Of a stretch of DNA of 39,301 bases, positions 9,329 through 17,424 are shown piece after piece. The stretch is from a bacterium. GTDB lineage: Bacteria; Margulisbacteria; Marinamargulisbacteria; GCA-2716485; GCA-002719695. The notes under the pieces were generated by a model. The model was not told the DNA's origin and ran no database searches. It was given only the letters and a program-made list of their open reading frames with translations. The position numbers and the translations under genes were made by a program. Each line of letters opens with the position of its first letter. Within the stretch, counting starts at the first letter, position 1. The stretch spans positions 1-39,301 of the forward strand of contig PBBX01000037.1 of NCBI GenBank assembly GCA_002716725.1, given 5' to 3'.

Positions 9329-9614
9329 GACAGCGATGTGTAATCGAGGACTATATCGCCATGCTCTTTGCTTACATAACTCAATAACAACTGGTTCTAA
9401 TTTCTGGAGTGACTGCTGGTCATCGGCACTTGGCATTAACATAATTTTAGTAGCATCTATTTTAAATGAGTTTAGATATAGTGTTTCTAAATCAAAACAA
9501 TCTTGTTCTGAACTAACAACAAATTTAAATGTAACATTATTCTGGTTCGCAAAGAACGTTATAGCGTTTTCTTTAAAATAATCCACTTTATCTAGTCCTG
9601 AATTAGCTAATTTA
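9305..9614 (-). pseudogene. Truncated C-terminal fragment of queE
   Basis: The minus-strand frame encodes about 100 residues matching the C-terminal part of the intact queE at 11699-12454. Shared segments are NSGL, FKFVVSS, KIMLMPSAD (KIILMPSAD in the intact copy), WRYS and RLHI.VWDKKTGV. The radical-SAM cysteines and SAM-binding parts are absent, so it cannot be active. Homology ends near 9611-9614 (TTTA), where the sequence switches to the C-terminus of the unknown gene at 6833-7972. This is the joint of a tandem duplication. An ATG just past the joint gives a chance 106-codon frame, but no functional gene is supported. Confidence 0.88.
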
Positions 9615-9737
9615 GGAGAATCCATCCCCCTCTTCGATAATCAGAAATCAAGTATTATCCCAAAACATTCTGATCATAAGCGAGTCATATCTCTTTTAAT
9701 AACCCCCACCTTTTTAGATGCATTTCATAAGTTTTAA
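9612..9737 (+). pseudogene. C-terminal fragment of the 6833-7972 gene at the duplication joint
   Basis: The plus-strand frame reads LGESIPLFDNQKSS...HSDHKRVISLLI and then TPTFLDAFHKF followed by TAA. This matches LEESINLFDKKKS...ISLLINPTFLDAFHKF near the end of the unknown gene. A C-to-T change creates a premature TAA at 9735-9737, and the remaining KTS.NTLHP codons follow out of use. The fragment has no start and directly abuts the queE fragment. Confidence 0.88.
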
Positions 9738-10030
9738 GCCAGCAAGACATCCCCCAATACTCTTCATCCTTAAAAACAGACATTCTAATAGAGTCGCTTA
9801 TAGGGTTAAGTATTATTTTGACTACAGAAACCCTTCCTTTTGTATGTTTTATTGTTTTTTTCATATTATTAATCCTACGCTATTTACTTTATGACATTAT
9901 TATGTAAATATCTTCCTACATTTAATGAGCGGAGGCCTTGGCTATAATGACATATCTAAATTTTTATATACACAATTCGCTTTATTTTGATTTTATGACT
10001 TACTTTACTCAATTAGGGACTTAAATTATT
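9612..10030 (+). repeat. Long direct repeat, copy 2: gene remnant plus leader of paralog B
   Basis: Second copy of the 7812-8233 repeat. The leader matches copy 1 closely except for a variable stretch around 9905-9945. A TATAAT (9943-9948) sits where copy 1 has one (8146-8151), so a promoter in the leader is plausible, although the -35 is weak in both. Confidence 0.85.
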
Positions 10031-11536
10031 ATGGCTCCAACTCTGCCGATTCTATGTACTTCTCCTCAGCCGTCTACTGCTCAAGATCCTGCTTCCTTGG
10101 GTCCAACGGATCCAGACGGTAGTCAGATCTCAACTGAAATTCAGCCTCCTGCAATTCATCCTCCTCTGACTCCTCCTCCGCCATTGGGGCCTAAAGATCT
10201 TCGGATCTTACACCAAAATCATCTTACTTATCAAGATCCTGCTTCCTCGGGCCCAACGGATCCAAACGCTAGTCAGATCTCAACTGCAATTCAGCCTCCT
10301 CAGATTACTTCTCAACAAGTCCATTGGGGTGATAACGGCGCTGAAGCAGATTCTAACGTAGCTCAAAACGTAGCTCAAGTCGATGAGAGTGACAACGACT
10401 CTAACGTAGCTCAAGTCGATGAGAGTGACAACGACTCTAACGTAGCTCAAGTCGATGAGAGTGACAACGACTCTAACGAAGATCAAGTCGATGGGGGTGC
10501 TGATATTGAGGACTTTGAATTTGGAGACGTAGTAGAAGTAATTGAGTTCGTAGAGCAAGTTGAATCGCTGGATATTCCGAGATCTAAAGATGTTCAAAGA
10601 CTACTCGATTTCCTAGAGTTCATTAAATCAACAAACTCACAACCTACTCTCCAAGATTCAAATCCAGAACCTGTTTCATATAAGGGCCCTCTTCCACTGG
10701 AGGAGATACTTGAACATGGTGTTAAAGCCTGGATTTCTGAATATATATCTTTCAATGATGCTATCTCTCTTGCTAGAGGAAATCGCTATCTAAAGAATCT
10801 CGTTTATAAGACATTTTTTTCACAGAACATAATCGAGTTACAATATGAAAACAAGTTAGAAAAAGATCAAGAAAAACAGGAAATAACTCAAGTATATGAA
10901 GAAAAAATGACTGAAAAATTACAAGTAATATTTAATGCGCCTACTGAAAAAGAGGCACGAGAACACTTTAAATCTTTTGAAGAAGAGATTGAATCATTCT
11001 TTAATATATCCCTTGATCATTTACCGAATTTTAATACTGAAGATGATGATATACAGGATTTGAATATCGGATTTGTTGATTTAAGGGAGATAGATCCCTG
11101 GATGATGAAGGTTCAAAGTTTTTTTTCTGACAAATTATTTAATAGACAACTGAACGATAAATTTAGACTGATCGATAATAGTCTACTTTTTGCAGTGAAA
11201 AAACTGCTTGATCAAGGTGTGGATAGCCAAATGAGTTTTCTTCTCGATTTTTCACAAAGGTTATTTAGTTATTTTTGCACCGTAAAGAACCGTCAAATAT
11301 CTGATGAACAGAAAAAACAATATTGTTTCAATGACCCTTGGATTAAAGAAACTTATCATTATTGTATAGCTAAACTTGATCATAATAATCAGCACGATAT
11401 GGTAGAGACTTATTTGAATATAATTTCTGACAACAGTTGGCGCATTAATAAAAACGTATCTGATATAGAATACGATCTTGGTAGAAAATTAATAAAATTT
11501 GGTCCAACAGAGCTTAAGATCTTACGCAAAAATTAG
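10031..11536 (+). CDS. Unknown protein, paralog B with acidic repeats and F-box-like segment
   Basis: This 501-aa protein is related to paralog A. Residues about 1-110 are Pro/Ser/Thr/Gln-rich with a duplicated module around QDPASxGPTDPxxSQIS. Residues about 112-155 hold three exact copies of the acidic 12-mer VAQVDESDNDSN. Around residues 218-258, LPLEEILEHG, then ISEYISFNDAISLARGNRYL resembles the F-box pattern (LP.EIL...L...D...L...N). The C-terminal half (about 280-490) matches paralog A, for example TEKLQVIFNAPTEKEA, NSLLFAVKKLLDQGVDS and QYCFNDPWIKETYHYC. No signal peptide or membrane segment is seen. The last residues PTELKILRKN resemble GPKDLRILHQN in the N-terminal module, suggesting recombination into a third copy. 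A host-directed role is inferred, not shown. Confidence 0.75.
   Translation: MAPTLPILCTSPQPSTAQDPASLGPTDPDGSQISTEIQPPAIHPPLTPPPPLGPKDLRILHQNHLTYQDPASSGPTDPNASQISTAIQPPQITSQQVHWGDNGAEADSNVAQNVAQVDESDNDSNVAQVDESDNDSNVAQVDESDNDSNEDQVDGGADIEDFEFGDVVEVIEFVEQVESLDIPRSKDVQRLLDFLEFIKSTNSQPTLQDSNPEPVSYKGPLPLEEILEHGVKAWISEYISFNDAISLARGNRYLKNLVYKTFFSQNIIELQYENKLEKDQEKQEITQVYEEKMTEKLQVIFNAPTEKEAREHFKSFEEEIESFFNISLDHLPNFNTEDDDIQDLNIGFVDLREIDPWMMKVQSFFSDKLFNRQLNDKFRLIDNSLLFAVKKLLDQGVDSQMSFLLDFSQRLFSYFCTVKNRQISDEQKKQYCFNDPWIKETYHYCIAKLDHNNQHDMVETYLNIISDNSWRINKNVSDIEYDLGRKLIKFGPTELKILRKN
10370..10477 (+). repeat. 36-bp tandem repeat, three exact copies
   Basis: Three identical 36-bp units (10370-10405, 10406-10441, 10442-10477) beginning GTAGCTCAAGTCGATGAGAG encode VAQVDESDNDSN in frame. 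A degenerate fourth unit (EDQVDGGAD) runs to about 10505. Exact identity implies recent expansion. The unit length is a multiple of three, so copy-number change would alter protein length without a frameshift. Confidence 0.92.
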
Positions 11537-11671
11537 CCTCCTGCTCAAGATCCTGCTTCCTAGGGTCCATCGGATCCAAAAGGTAGTCCGATCTCACCCG
11601 CAATTAAGCCTCCTCCAATTACATCTCATCAAGTCGATGAGGGTGACATCAACTTTGACGCAGATTTATAG
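11537..11671 (+). pseudogene. Remnant of the N-terminal region of a third paralog
   Basis: Downstream of the paralog B stop and in the same frame, the sequence reads PPAQDPAS, stop, GPSDPKGSPISPAIKPPPIT, HQVDEGDINFDADL, stop. This is the proline-rich N-terminal module of the family, broken by stops and ending in the 54-bp block that normally follows a paralog stop codon. It is best explained as what is left of a third family member after deletion of its C-terminal domain. Confidence 0.75.
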
Positions 11672-11722
11672 TCTTAAAAACTATCTAATCTGTCTTTCCT
11701 ATACCCCTGTTTTTTTATCCCA
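11669..11722. repeat. 54-bp direct repeat, copy 2
   Basis: Exact copy of 9275-9328. It contains the stop of the third-paralog remnant and the last codons of the intact queE on the opposite strand. Identity between the copies breaks right after TATCCCA. Confidence 0.85.
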
Positions 11723-12454
11723 TACCTCAATATGTAATCGTGTGCTATAACGCCATGATTTTTCTTTACAGAATTCAATTATGCTTGGTTCTAAGGCTTT
11801 TAATGCCTGTCTGTTATCAGCACTAGGCATTAATATAATTTTAGATTGTTTTAATTGAAATGGGCTAATATATAATAATTCTAGCTCCTTCACATCCTCT
11901 TTAGAACTAACTACAAATTTAAAAATAGCATTCTCTAACTTAGCAAAATACTGAATGGCTTTTTTAAGATAATACTGCTGTTTTTTAAGTCCAGAATTTG
12001 TTAATTTAAACGATACATTATAATGATTAATATAAGTCCTTAACAAAGATGATGGTTCAATGGTGCCATTTGTTTCGATTTCTATAAATGGCAATTGTTT
12101 ATATCTTTCTAAATAATATGTTAAGAATAATTCTAAGGCTTGTATTTGTAACAAAGGTTCGCCACCTGTTATAATTAAGTGCGCTCCATTTTTTAGTTTT
12201 TGTATCCAATGTTGATCTTCCCACTCTTTACATATCTCATCAAAACCCCATTGCTTTCCCTTCGTCCATACTTCTATCGAATCGCAACGCCATGTCGCAC
12301 CCTCTTCACATTGCTTAGACTTTAGAGTTGTTTTCCCACCACAGGTTAAATTGCAGCCCTGTAGTCGTAAAAATACACTAGGTTGACCACAAAAGGGGCC
12401 TTCTCCTTGAATAGAATAAAACATCTCACTTACTCGTAATGTCGGTTTTGTCAT
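11699..12454 (-). CDS. queE: 7-carboxy-7-deazaguanine synthase (radical SAM)
   Basis: Radical-SAM enzyme of queuosine and 7-deazaguanine biosynthesis that converts 6-carboxytetrahydropterin to 7-carboxy-7-deazaguanine. The N-terminus has the family pattern SEMFYSIQGEGPFCGQPSVF, then LRLQGCNLTCGGK. Cluster cysteines appear as CNLTC, with later Cys in SKQC and ATWRCDSIEVW, not the canonical CX3CX2C. The SAM-binding ITGGEPLLQ and the IEIETNGT stretch follow. Length 251 aa is within the family range. It starts 1 nt after the stop of the upstream DUF4153-like gene (TAAG-ATG), so they are probably co-transcribed. No other queuosine genes are in the window. A second, broken copy lies at 9305-9614. 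Confidence 0.9.
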   Translation of the reverse strand: MTKPTLRVSEMFYSIQGEGPFCGQPSVFLRLQGCNLTCGGKTTLKSKQCEEGATWRCDSIEVWTKGKQWGFDEICKEWEDQHWIQKLKNGAHLIITGGEPLLQIQALELFLTYYLERYKQLPFIEIETNGTIEPSSLLRTYINHYNVSFKLTNSGLKKQQYYLKKAIQYFAKLENAIFKFVVSSKEDVKELELLYISPFQLKQSKIILMPSADNRQALKALEPSIIEFCKEKSWRYSTRLHIEVWDKKTGV

Positions 12455-12455
12455 C

Positions 12456-13847
12456 TTAAAGCTTTAATCCTAAATCGTCTATTAAACGCTGTATGGTAAT
12501 GGCTTGTTTATCTATAGGATAAGGATACTGTTCTTTTAACATATTTAATGCATTATGGTTTTCTAAAAAATAAAGCTTGTTTTTTATCGCTTCTATATCA
12601 TTACTGCTTAAGGATGGGGTTTTACCTAAAGCAATCTTATTTTTTTCATCTAGAGTATGGTTATGTTTTAGCATTTGTATAAGATGATTGTACTGACTAT
12701 TTACACTTATCGTGTAAGGCTTTAATGGCTCAATTAATAACATAATCAATACTACACATAATGAGATTGGTATGACACGAATATCTTTTTTATTCGATAT
12801 AATAAAATAGGTACATATCCCGACAATCCAAATCATATAACTTCCTATCAAATACCAAAACTCTGTTATGCCTTCTTGGCTTACATATCGTATTAATTGT
12901 ATTAAAAACAATATGGCTAGTGGTACTATTGAGATGTAAATATATCGCAAAAATATCACAACATACTTGTTCTTGACGGTTGATGATAATAGCTCAAATT
13001 GAAAGATTAAAAATAGGATGATATTTGATGTGACAATAAATAAAATCTGCATTTCCATCGGAGGCCACATTTGTTTAATTAAAAAGCTGATAGTGGCTAT
13101 ATACATCCCTATAAGGGTTCCTACTGATACTGGCAATAAATAAGCTGTAGAAAATATACTATAAAATTTAGGCAAGTCTACGTCATTATCATATTTTTTA
13201 TTAAAAACAGGTATTTCTGATAAAAAATAAAGGGGGCCAAACCCACATCCAATCATAATAAAACCTAGTTGATATACCCAAAACTGAATTTTTAGCTTTG
13301 TTGTATAATCAAATATTAAAAATATAATATTTAAACTCACTAATAAGGCGAAACAATAGGTTACTGTCTTTAATAATTTAATAAACAATATGTTGTTGAC
13401 GACCCAAAATTGTCTTACTGATCCTTTTAAAAAAGGGACACATGTAATGCTTATTATTATCATAGTAATGGTGATAAAAAAATCTTGATTACGTTGGATT
13501 TGCTCACTTCCCCATTCTTTGTATACAAATGTATCCATTGTATACAATACTAAGAAAAGCCCTGCTATAGCATACATATAGATATTTATTTTTTTATAAG
13601 CATAGTTTTTGATCGATAATGTACACATTAGAAATAAAGGAATACATAGTGCACTTAATTTATTCATAAAATCGATTATTAGGTAACTATTTACTTTCAC
13701 TGAATCTATTGATTGTAATTCATCGTGAAGAAATAATTTGGAGATTAATGTCATACACCAACATACAATAGCCGTAGCTTCTAAAGGAAACCTAGTAAAA
13801 ATATTTTGTAACCATTGCTTAATATATTCTGGTATTGATATCGTCAT
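12456..13847 (-). CDS. Polytopic membrane protein, DUF4153-like
   Basis: A 463-aa integral membrane protein with roughly ten hydrophobic spans between residues about 25 and 375. A soluble C-terminal tail follows (about 385-463). The stretch YVSQEGITEFWYLIGSYMIW and the following Ser-Val-Asn-Ser-Gln segment resemble the DUF4153 family, whose function is not established. It overlaps nothing and sits 1 nt upstream of queE, suggesting an operon, though a functional link to deazaguanine synthesis is not evident. It could be a transporter-like or envelope-stress protein; I claim only the membrane topology and a probable family. Confidence 0.7.
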   Translation of the reverse strand: MTISIPEYIKQWLQNIFTRFPLEATAIVCWCMTLISKLFLHDELQSIDSVKVNSYLIIDFMNKLSALCIPLFLMCTLSIKNYAYKKINIYMYAIAGLFLVLYTMDTFVYKEWGSEQIQRNQDFFITITMIIISITCVPFLKGSVRQFWVVNNILFIKLLKTVTYCFALLVSLNIIFLIFDYTTKLKIQFWVYQLGFIMIGCGFGPLYFLSEIPVFNKKYDNDVDLPKFYSIFSTAYLLPVSVGTLIGMYIATISFLIKQMWPPMEMQILFIVTSNIILFLIFQFELLSSTVKNKYVVIFLRYIYISIVPLAILFLIQLIRYVSQEGITEFWYLIGSYMIWIVGICTYFIISNKKDIRVIPISLCVVLIMLLIEPLKPYTISVNSQYNHLIQMLKHNHTLDEKNKIALGKTPSLSSNDIEAIKNKLYFLENHNALNMLKEQYPYPIDKQAITIQRLIDDLGLKL

Positions 13848-13901
13848 AGACTAATATTTATTGCTATCTCTTTTCTATTTTATACCACTCTTGTTTTTCT
13901 T

Positions 13902-15338
13902 TTAATACTTTCTTCTTTGTTTTTGATTTCCATATTTTTGGTAAGTATTATTGCTATTATGGCCACGAAATCGATTATTGCCTCGCTTTGAAAATTGTTT
14001 TCTCCCTTCTCTTTGAGGAAGATTTATCTTCGCATAATGCTTTTCTGATAAGTCTGATTCAAATGCCGCTTTTAATATCCCTGCTAAGGTATCTTCTATT
14101 GAATATTCATCTAAAATATCATTGGCAAATTCATAAAACTTTGGTTCAATTCCTTCGTCTATTTTTTTCTGAATGGTTTTCTTGATTCTTATTTTCCTAT
14201 TTTGAATAATTTTTTCTACATCTGGTAACGTTCCTTTTTTAACGTTAATTTTTGTAATTCTTTGAATAAAGTTTAGTTTTCTAAATTCTGCTGGTGTAAT
14301 TAATGATATTACGTGTCCTGACTTACCCGCACGTCCTGTTCTTCCAGATCGATGCACATATGATTCTGGATCTTGAGGTAAGGCATAATTGATAACATGT
14401 GTTAAATTATTAATATCTAAGCCTCTAGCAGCGACATCCGTAACTACAAGCATTTTACAGATTTTTTTTCTAAACTTTTGCAATACTCTTTCTCTTTGAA
14501 ACTGACTTAAATCGCCATGCATTGCCTCTGTATTATAGCCTCGGCTAATCATTTTCTCATTAATCATATCGACATCACGCTTTGTTCGACAAAAAATTAA
14601 CCCATAAAACTCATCTTCAACATCAATTAAACGACATAATGCTTCTAATTTATCCGATTCTTTTAACTCATAAAATGTTTGACTTACTCTAGATATGTCT
14701 ACATCCACTTTTTTGGTTTGAATGGTTACAAATTCTTTCATAACTGTTTTAGCAAGTGTTAAGATAGGCTTTGGCATTGTGGCAGAAAATAATAAGGTAC
14801 GCCGTTGTGTGTTTGTCTTTGATAAAATATATTCTATATCTTCGATAAACCCACTATTTAACATCTCATCTGCTTCATCTAAAACAACATATTTTACACA
14901 TGATAAATCAATTTTTCTCCCTCTAAGATGGTCCATCAATCGGCCTGGTGTCCCGATAATAATATTATTAACTCGCTTTAGTTGTTGCTTTTGTTTTTCT
15001 ATCGATTGCCCCCCATAAATAGGCGTTATAACTAGATTTTTTTCTCCTTTTAATAGACTTAATTCATTAGCAACCTGTAATGTTAGTTCTCGTGTTGGAC
15101 TCATGACTAAAACATCGATTTGTTTTGAATTTGGATCTATTTTATCTATAATTGGTAACCCAAATGCAGCTGTTTTCCCTGTCCCAGTTTCTGCTTGGCC
15201 TATAATATCTTTATCATCTAATAATACCGCTGGAATGGTTGCAGCCTGTATAGGGGTTGGTTCCTTAAATCCTTTTTTATCTAAAGCCTGTAATAAGGTG
15301 TCCGAAAGGCCTAATTCTCTAAATGTTTGTTGAGCCAT
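13902..15338 (-). CDS. deaD: DEAD-box ATP-dependent RNA helicase, DeaD/CshA-type
   Basis: RNA helicase likely acting in ribosome assembly, mRNA decay or cold adaptation. Motifs in order: Q-motif region FKEPTPIQAATIPAVL, motif I AETGTGKT, Ia PTRELTLQV, II VLDEADEML, III SATMP, then the second RecA domain with TDVAARGLDINN and motif VI HRSGRTGRAGKSG. A short region with FANDILDEYSIEDTLAGILK resembles the DeaD/CshA dimerisation segment. The tail is basic and Arg/Gly/Asn-rich (RGNNRFRGHNSNN), as in RNA-binding extensions. The DbpA-type RNA-recognition domain of E. coli DeaD is lacking, so at 478 aa it is closer in size to CshA. It is apparently monocistronic, with its promoter between 15339 and the tRNA. 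Confidence 0.92.
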   Translation of the reverse strand: MAQQTFRELGLSDTLLQALDKKGFKEPTPIQAATIPAVLLDDKDIIGQAETGTGKTAAFGLPIIDKIDPNSKQIDVLVMSPTRELTLQVANELSLLKGEKNLVITPIYGGQSIEKQKQQLKRVNNIIIGTPGRLMDHLRGRKIDLSCVKYVVLDEADEMLNSGFIEDIEYILSKTNTQRRTLLFSATMPKPILTLAKTVMKEFVTIQTKKVDVDISRVSQTFYELKESDKLEALCRLIDVEDEFYGLIFCRTKRDVDMINEKMISRGYNTEAMHGDLSQFQRERVLQKFRKKICKMLVVTDVAARGLDINNLTHVINYALPQDPESYVHRSGRTGRAGKSGHVISLITPAEFRKLNFIQRITKINVKKGTLPDVEKIIQNRKIRIKKTIQKKIDEGIEPKFYEFANDILDEYSIEDTLAGILKAAFESDLSEKHYAKINLPQREGRKQFSKRGNNRFRGHNSNNTYQKYGNQKQRRKY

Positions 15339-15461
15339 TATTGTTCTCCATAATCGCTAGTTTCATACGTATCGCAACGATGTTTTTGTACGTATGATCT
15401 AGTCAAAAAATTCTTTTCAATAAGGGCTTCACAGTATGTTTAGATTGTTCTCACTAAATCG

Positions 15462-15539
15462 TGGCGGGGACGACCGGGATCGAACCGGCGACCTCCGGCG
15501 TGACAGGCCGGCGTTCTAACCAAACTGAACTACGCCCCC
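15462..15539 (-). tRNA. tRNA-Asp (anticodon GTC)
   Basis: Read on the minus strand, the 78-nt gene folds into a cloverleaf. The acceptor GGGGGCG pairs with CGTCCCC, followed by discriminator G and an encoded CCA. The anticodon arm is CCGGC-CTGTCAC-GCCGG with GTC at 15504-15502. The T arm is GCCGG-TTCGATC-CCGGT. The D arm has GTTC/GAAC. Its GC content is far above the surroundings, as expected for a structural RNA. Confidence 0.97.
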
Positions 15540-15647
15540 AAGTCAAGTGGAGATATTATAGGGAGTTATTCCTTATTTGTAAATTATTAATCCTCATTTT
15601 AGTTTAAGGTCTTTTCGCGTTCTTCTCTTCGGGGTACACTTACTCGT

Positions 15648-17282
15648 ATGATTTTTAGGCCACTATGCTTAGTTTTTTTATTCATGACTAGCTTCCTTTT
15701 TGCAAATGCGCCATCCTCTTATTTTAAACAAGGAAATATCAATATCTTAATTCCAGAATTATGGACTATTCAGAAACCTATAAAAGCAGGATCGTTAGTT
15801 ATGTCTCATAATAGTATCCCTGCAACCATTAATATTTTTCAACATTATTTTTTAGAACCTGTTACAGCCAATGGCTTACAGGAGCTCCGCTCCGCGACTG
15901 TTTATGATGGGTGGATGAATATTTTATCCCGTCCAGGCTCAAAAAAAGAAACATTAATGGCCAATGCAAAGGATTCCCATGTAGCTGTTTATGTTCGTCA
16001 AGAATTAAATGATAACTTAAAATTAAATGAATTTTTGACAGCTGAATATTATTTTGTAGTGGATTCCAACTATTATATTCTGAGTATAGAAACAACCAAA
16101 CACTCTTGGAAACATATTCAATCGGAATGGAAATACTTCTTAGATAGTTTTTGGATTGGTAACGGCAAACGTCCTTCATTTCATCCCCTTGATATTTCAT
16201 TTAATGACTGGATTCAGGAAGGAAACTTTAACAATATGAATTATATTAATGCATCGCCATCTATTCAGCGTCCATTAACTATTAAATGGGAAGTATCTGT
16301 TTCAGCCAATGTCGCTAATCATGACCTTCCTATTGTTACATCTGGCAATGATCTTTTTGTAATTATTAATAATCAATTATCAAAAATAGATTCTTCATCC
16401 GGTAATACTCTTTGGAAATTTTCTATAAATGACTCGATCAACCCTACCTACTTATCGTGTATGAACGCTTTGTTATTTTTAATAACTAAAGACTCTAATC
16501 GTATCATAGCCCTTTCTACTGATACTGGTGAAGTTGTCTATACTATTTCTATTAATAGCCTGTTGTCTCCACCTGTTTTCACTCAAGATTCTATCTATTT
16601 AAATGATAGTGGGATTATTAGAAAATATTCTACTGGATCTGGCTTTTTAATATGGAGTCATGATAATTATCGCTTTCAAGAGGGTGCTATATTTGTATCT
16701 GAGCACCATTTAATTGGTCAAATTAGTACCAATGAATTTGTAGCACTTAACCCAGGAAATGGCTCTCTATCATGGAAAACAAAACCTATTAAACTCCTCA
16801 TGCCCCCTACATGTACTAACAAAATTCTATTAGCGCCTATTAAAGAAGGCTCCCTTAATAAAAAATTAGTTGCTTTTGATTTAAAAGATGGTTCCATCCA
16901 ATGGTCTCTTAATAAGTCTATTTTAAATTTTTCATTTAATCATCCGATTAGTGCTACCAATGAATTTTCAATTATTTCTTTTTCTATACGTAATGATCAT
17001 AATGAAAAACAGCATTTTTTAATGAGAGTTGATAATCAAACCGGAGAAATAGACTGGGAATACCCTAGTACCTTTGGCTACTCCAGACCCTTATTAAGCT
17101 CTTTCTTTATTTTTACGTTTAACAAAATCTCTAATAAATTGGTAGTTATTGACTCGTTTACAGGGACAGAGGTTCCTCATCCTCCCCTTTCAAACCATTT
17201 GTTACAATTTATTCTTATCAAACAATCTATTGTTAATTTATTTTCTACTGAAAATAAATTAATTATGCAATCAATACATTAG
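15648..17282 (+). CDS. Exported protein: PsbP/DcrB-like N-terminal domain plus PQQ-type beta-propeller
   Basis: A signal peptide (MIFRPLCLVFLFMTSFLFANA, cleavage after about residue 21) sends the 544-aa protein to the periplasm. Residues about 25-175 start with ...NINILIPELWTIQKP and end with SEWKYFLDSFWIG, a pattern like the PsbP/DcrB fold. From about residue 205 come repeated blades with PQQ-like signatures, such as SKIDSSSGNTLWKFS, ALSTDTGEVVYTI, VALNPGNGSLSWK, AFDLKDGSIQWS and VDNQTGEIDWEYP. The PQQ-binding residues of dehydrogenases are not evident, so this is more likely a BamB-like scaffold than an enzyme. Upstream is the divergent tRNA-Asp; downstream ssb has its own promoter. Function unknown. 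Confidence 0.72.
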   Translation: MIFRPLCLVFLFMTSFLFANAPSSYFKQGNINILIPELWTIQKPIKAGSLVMSHNSIPATINIFQHYFLEPVTANGLQELRSATVYDGWMNILSRPGSKKETLMANAKDSHVAVYVRQELNDNLKLNEFLTAEYYFVVDSNYYILSIETTKHSWKHIQSEWKYFLDSFWIGNGKRPSFHPLDISFNDWIQEGNFNNMNYINASPSIQRPLTIKWEVSVSANVANHDLPIVTSGNDLFVIINNQLSKIDSSSGNTLWKFSINDSINPTYLSCMNALLFLITKDSNRIIALSTDTGEVVYTISINSLLSPPVFTQDSIYLNDSGIIRKYSTGSGFLIWSHDNYRFQEGAIFVSEHHLIGQISTNEFVALNPGNGSLSWKTKPIKLLMPPTCTNKILLAPIKEGSLNKKLVAFDLKDGSIQWSLNKSILNFSFNHPISATNEFSIISFSIRNDHNEKQHFLMRVDNQTGEIDWEYPSTFGYSRPLLSSFFIFTFNKISNKLVVIDSFTGTEVPHPPLSNHLLQFILIKQSIVNLFSTENKLIMQSIH

Positions 17283-17300
17283 TTATCTATAAATAGATAA
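17283..17300 (+). terminator. Short hairpin directly after the propeller gene
   Basis: TTATCTA and TAGATAA pair around a 4-nt loop right after the stop codon. The following T-run is interrupted (TTGTTT), so it is a weak terminator or an mRNA 3'-end stabiliser. Confidence 0.4.
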
Positions 17301-17303
17301 TTG

Positions 17304-17332
17304 TTTACATATTATTTATTTTTAGATATAAT
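17304..17332 (+). promoter_or_regulatory. Probable sigma-70-type promoter of ssb
   Basis: TTTACA (17304-17309) and a perfect TATAAT (17327-17332) are spaced by 17 bp, about 90 bp upstream of the ssb ATG. Confidence 0.65.
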
Positions 17333-17424
17333 CTACATGTATCTGAATTTCTGTTTACAATTTATTTATTATATATTTAATTTTTTCAGATTATCTCTAT
17401 TAAACAACGACTAGGAGGAATCGT

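Noticed and set aside
9305-9625. 106-codon minus-strand frame as a functional gene
   Set aside because: Its residues match only the C-terminal part of QueE, and its start codon lies beyond the duplication joint in foreign sequence.
10370-10477. 36-bp repeats as a CRISPR array
   Set aside because: Units are directly adjacent without spacers, lie in frame inside a gene, and no cas genes are present.
10280-10597. Minus-strand frame with repeated IDLSYVRVVVT
   Set aside because: Antisense of the acidic 36-bp repeats of paralog B; no other support.
6833-11722. Insertion sequence or prophage origin of the island
   Set aside because: No transposase, terminal inverted repeats, integrase or phage structural genes are visible there. 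The repeats are explained by tandem duplication.
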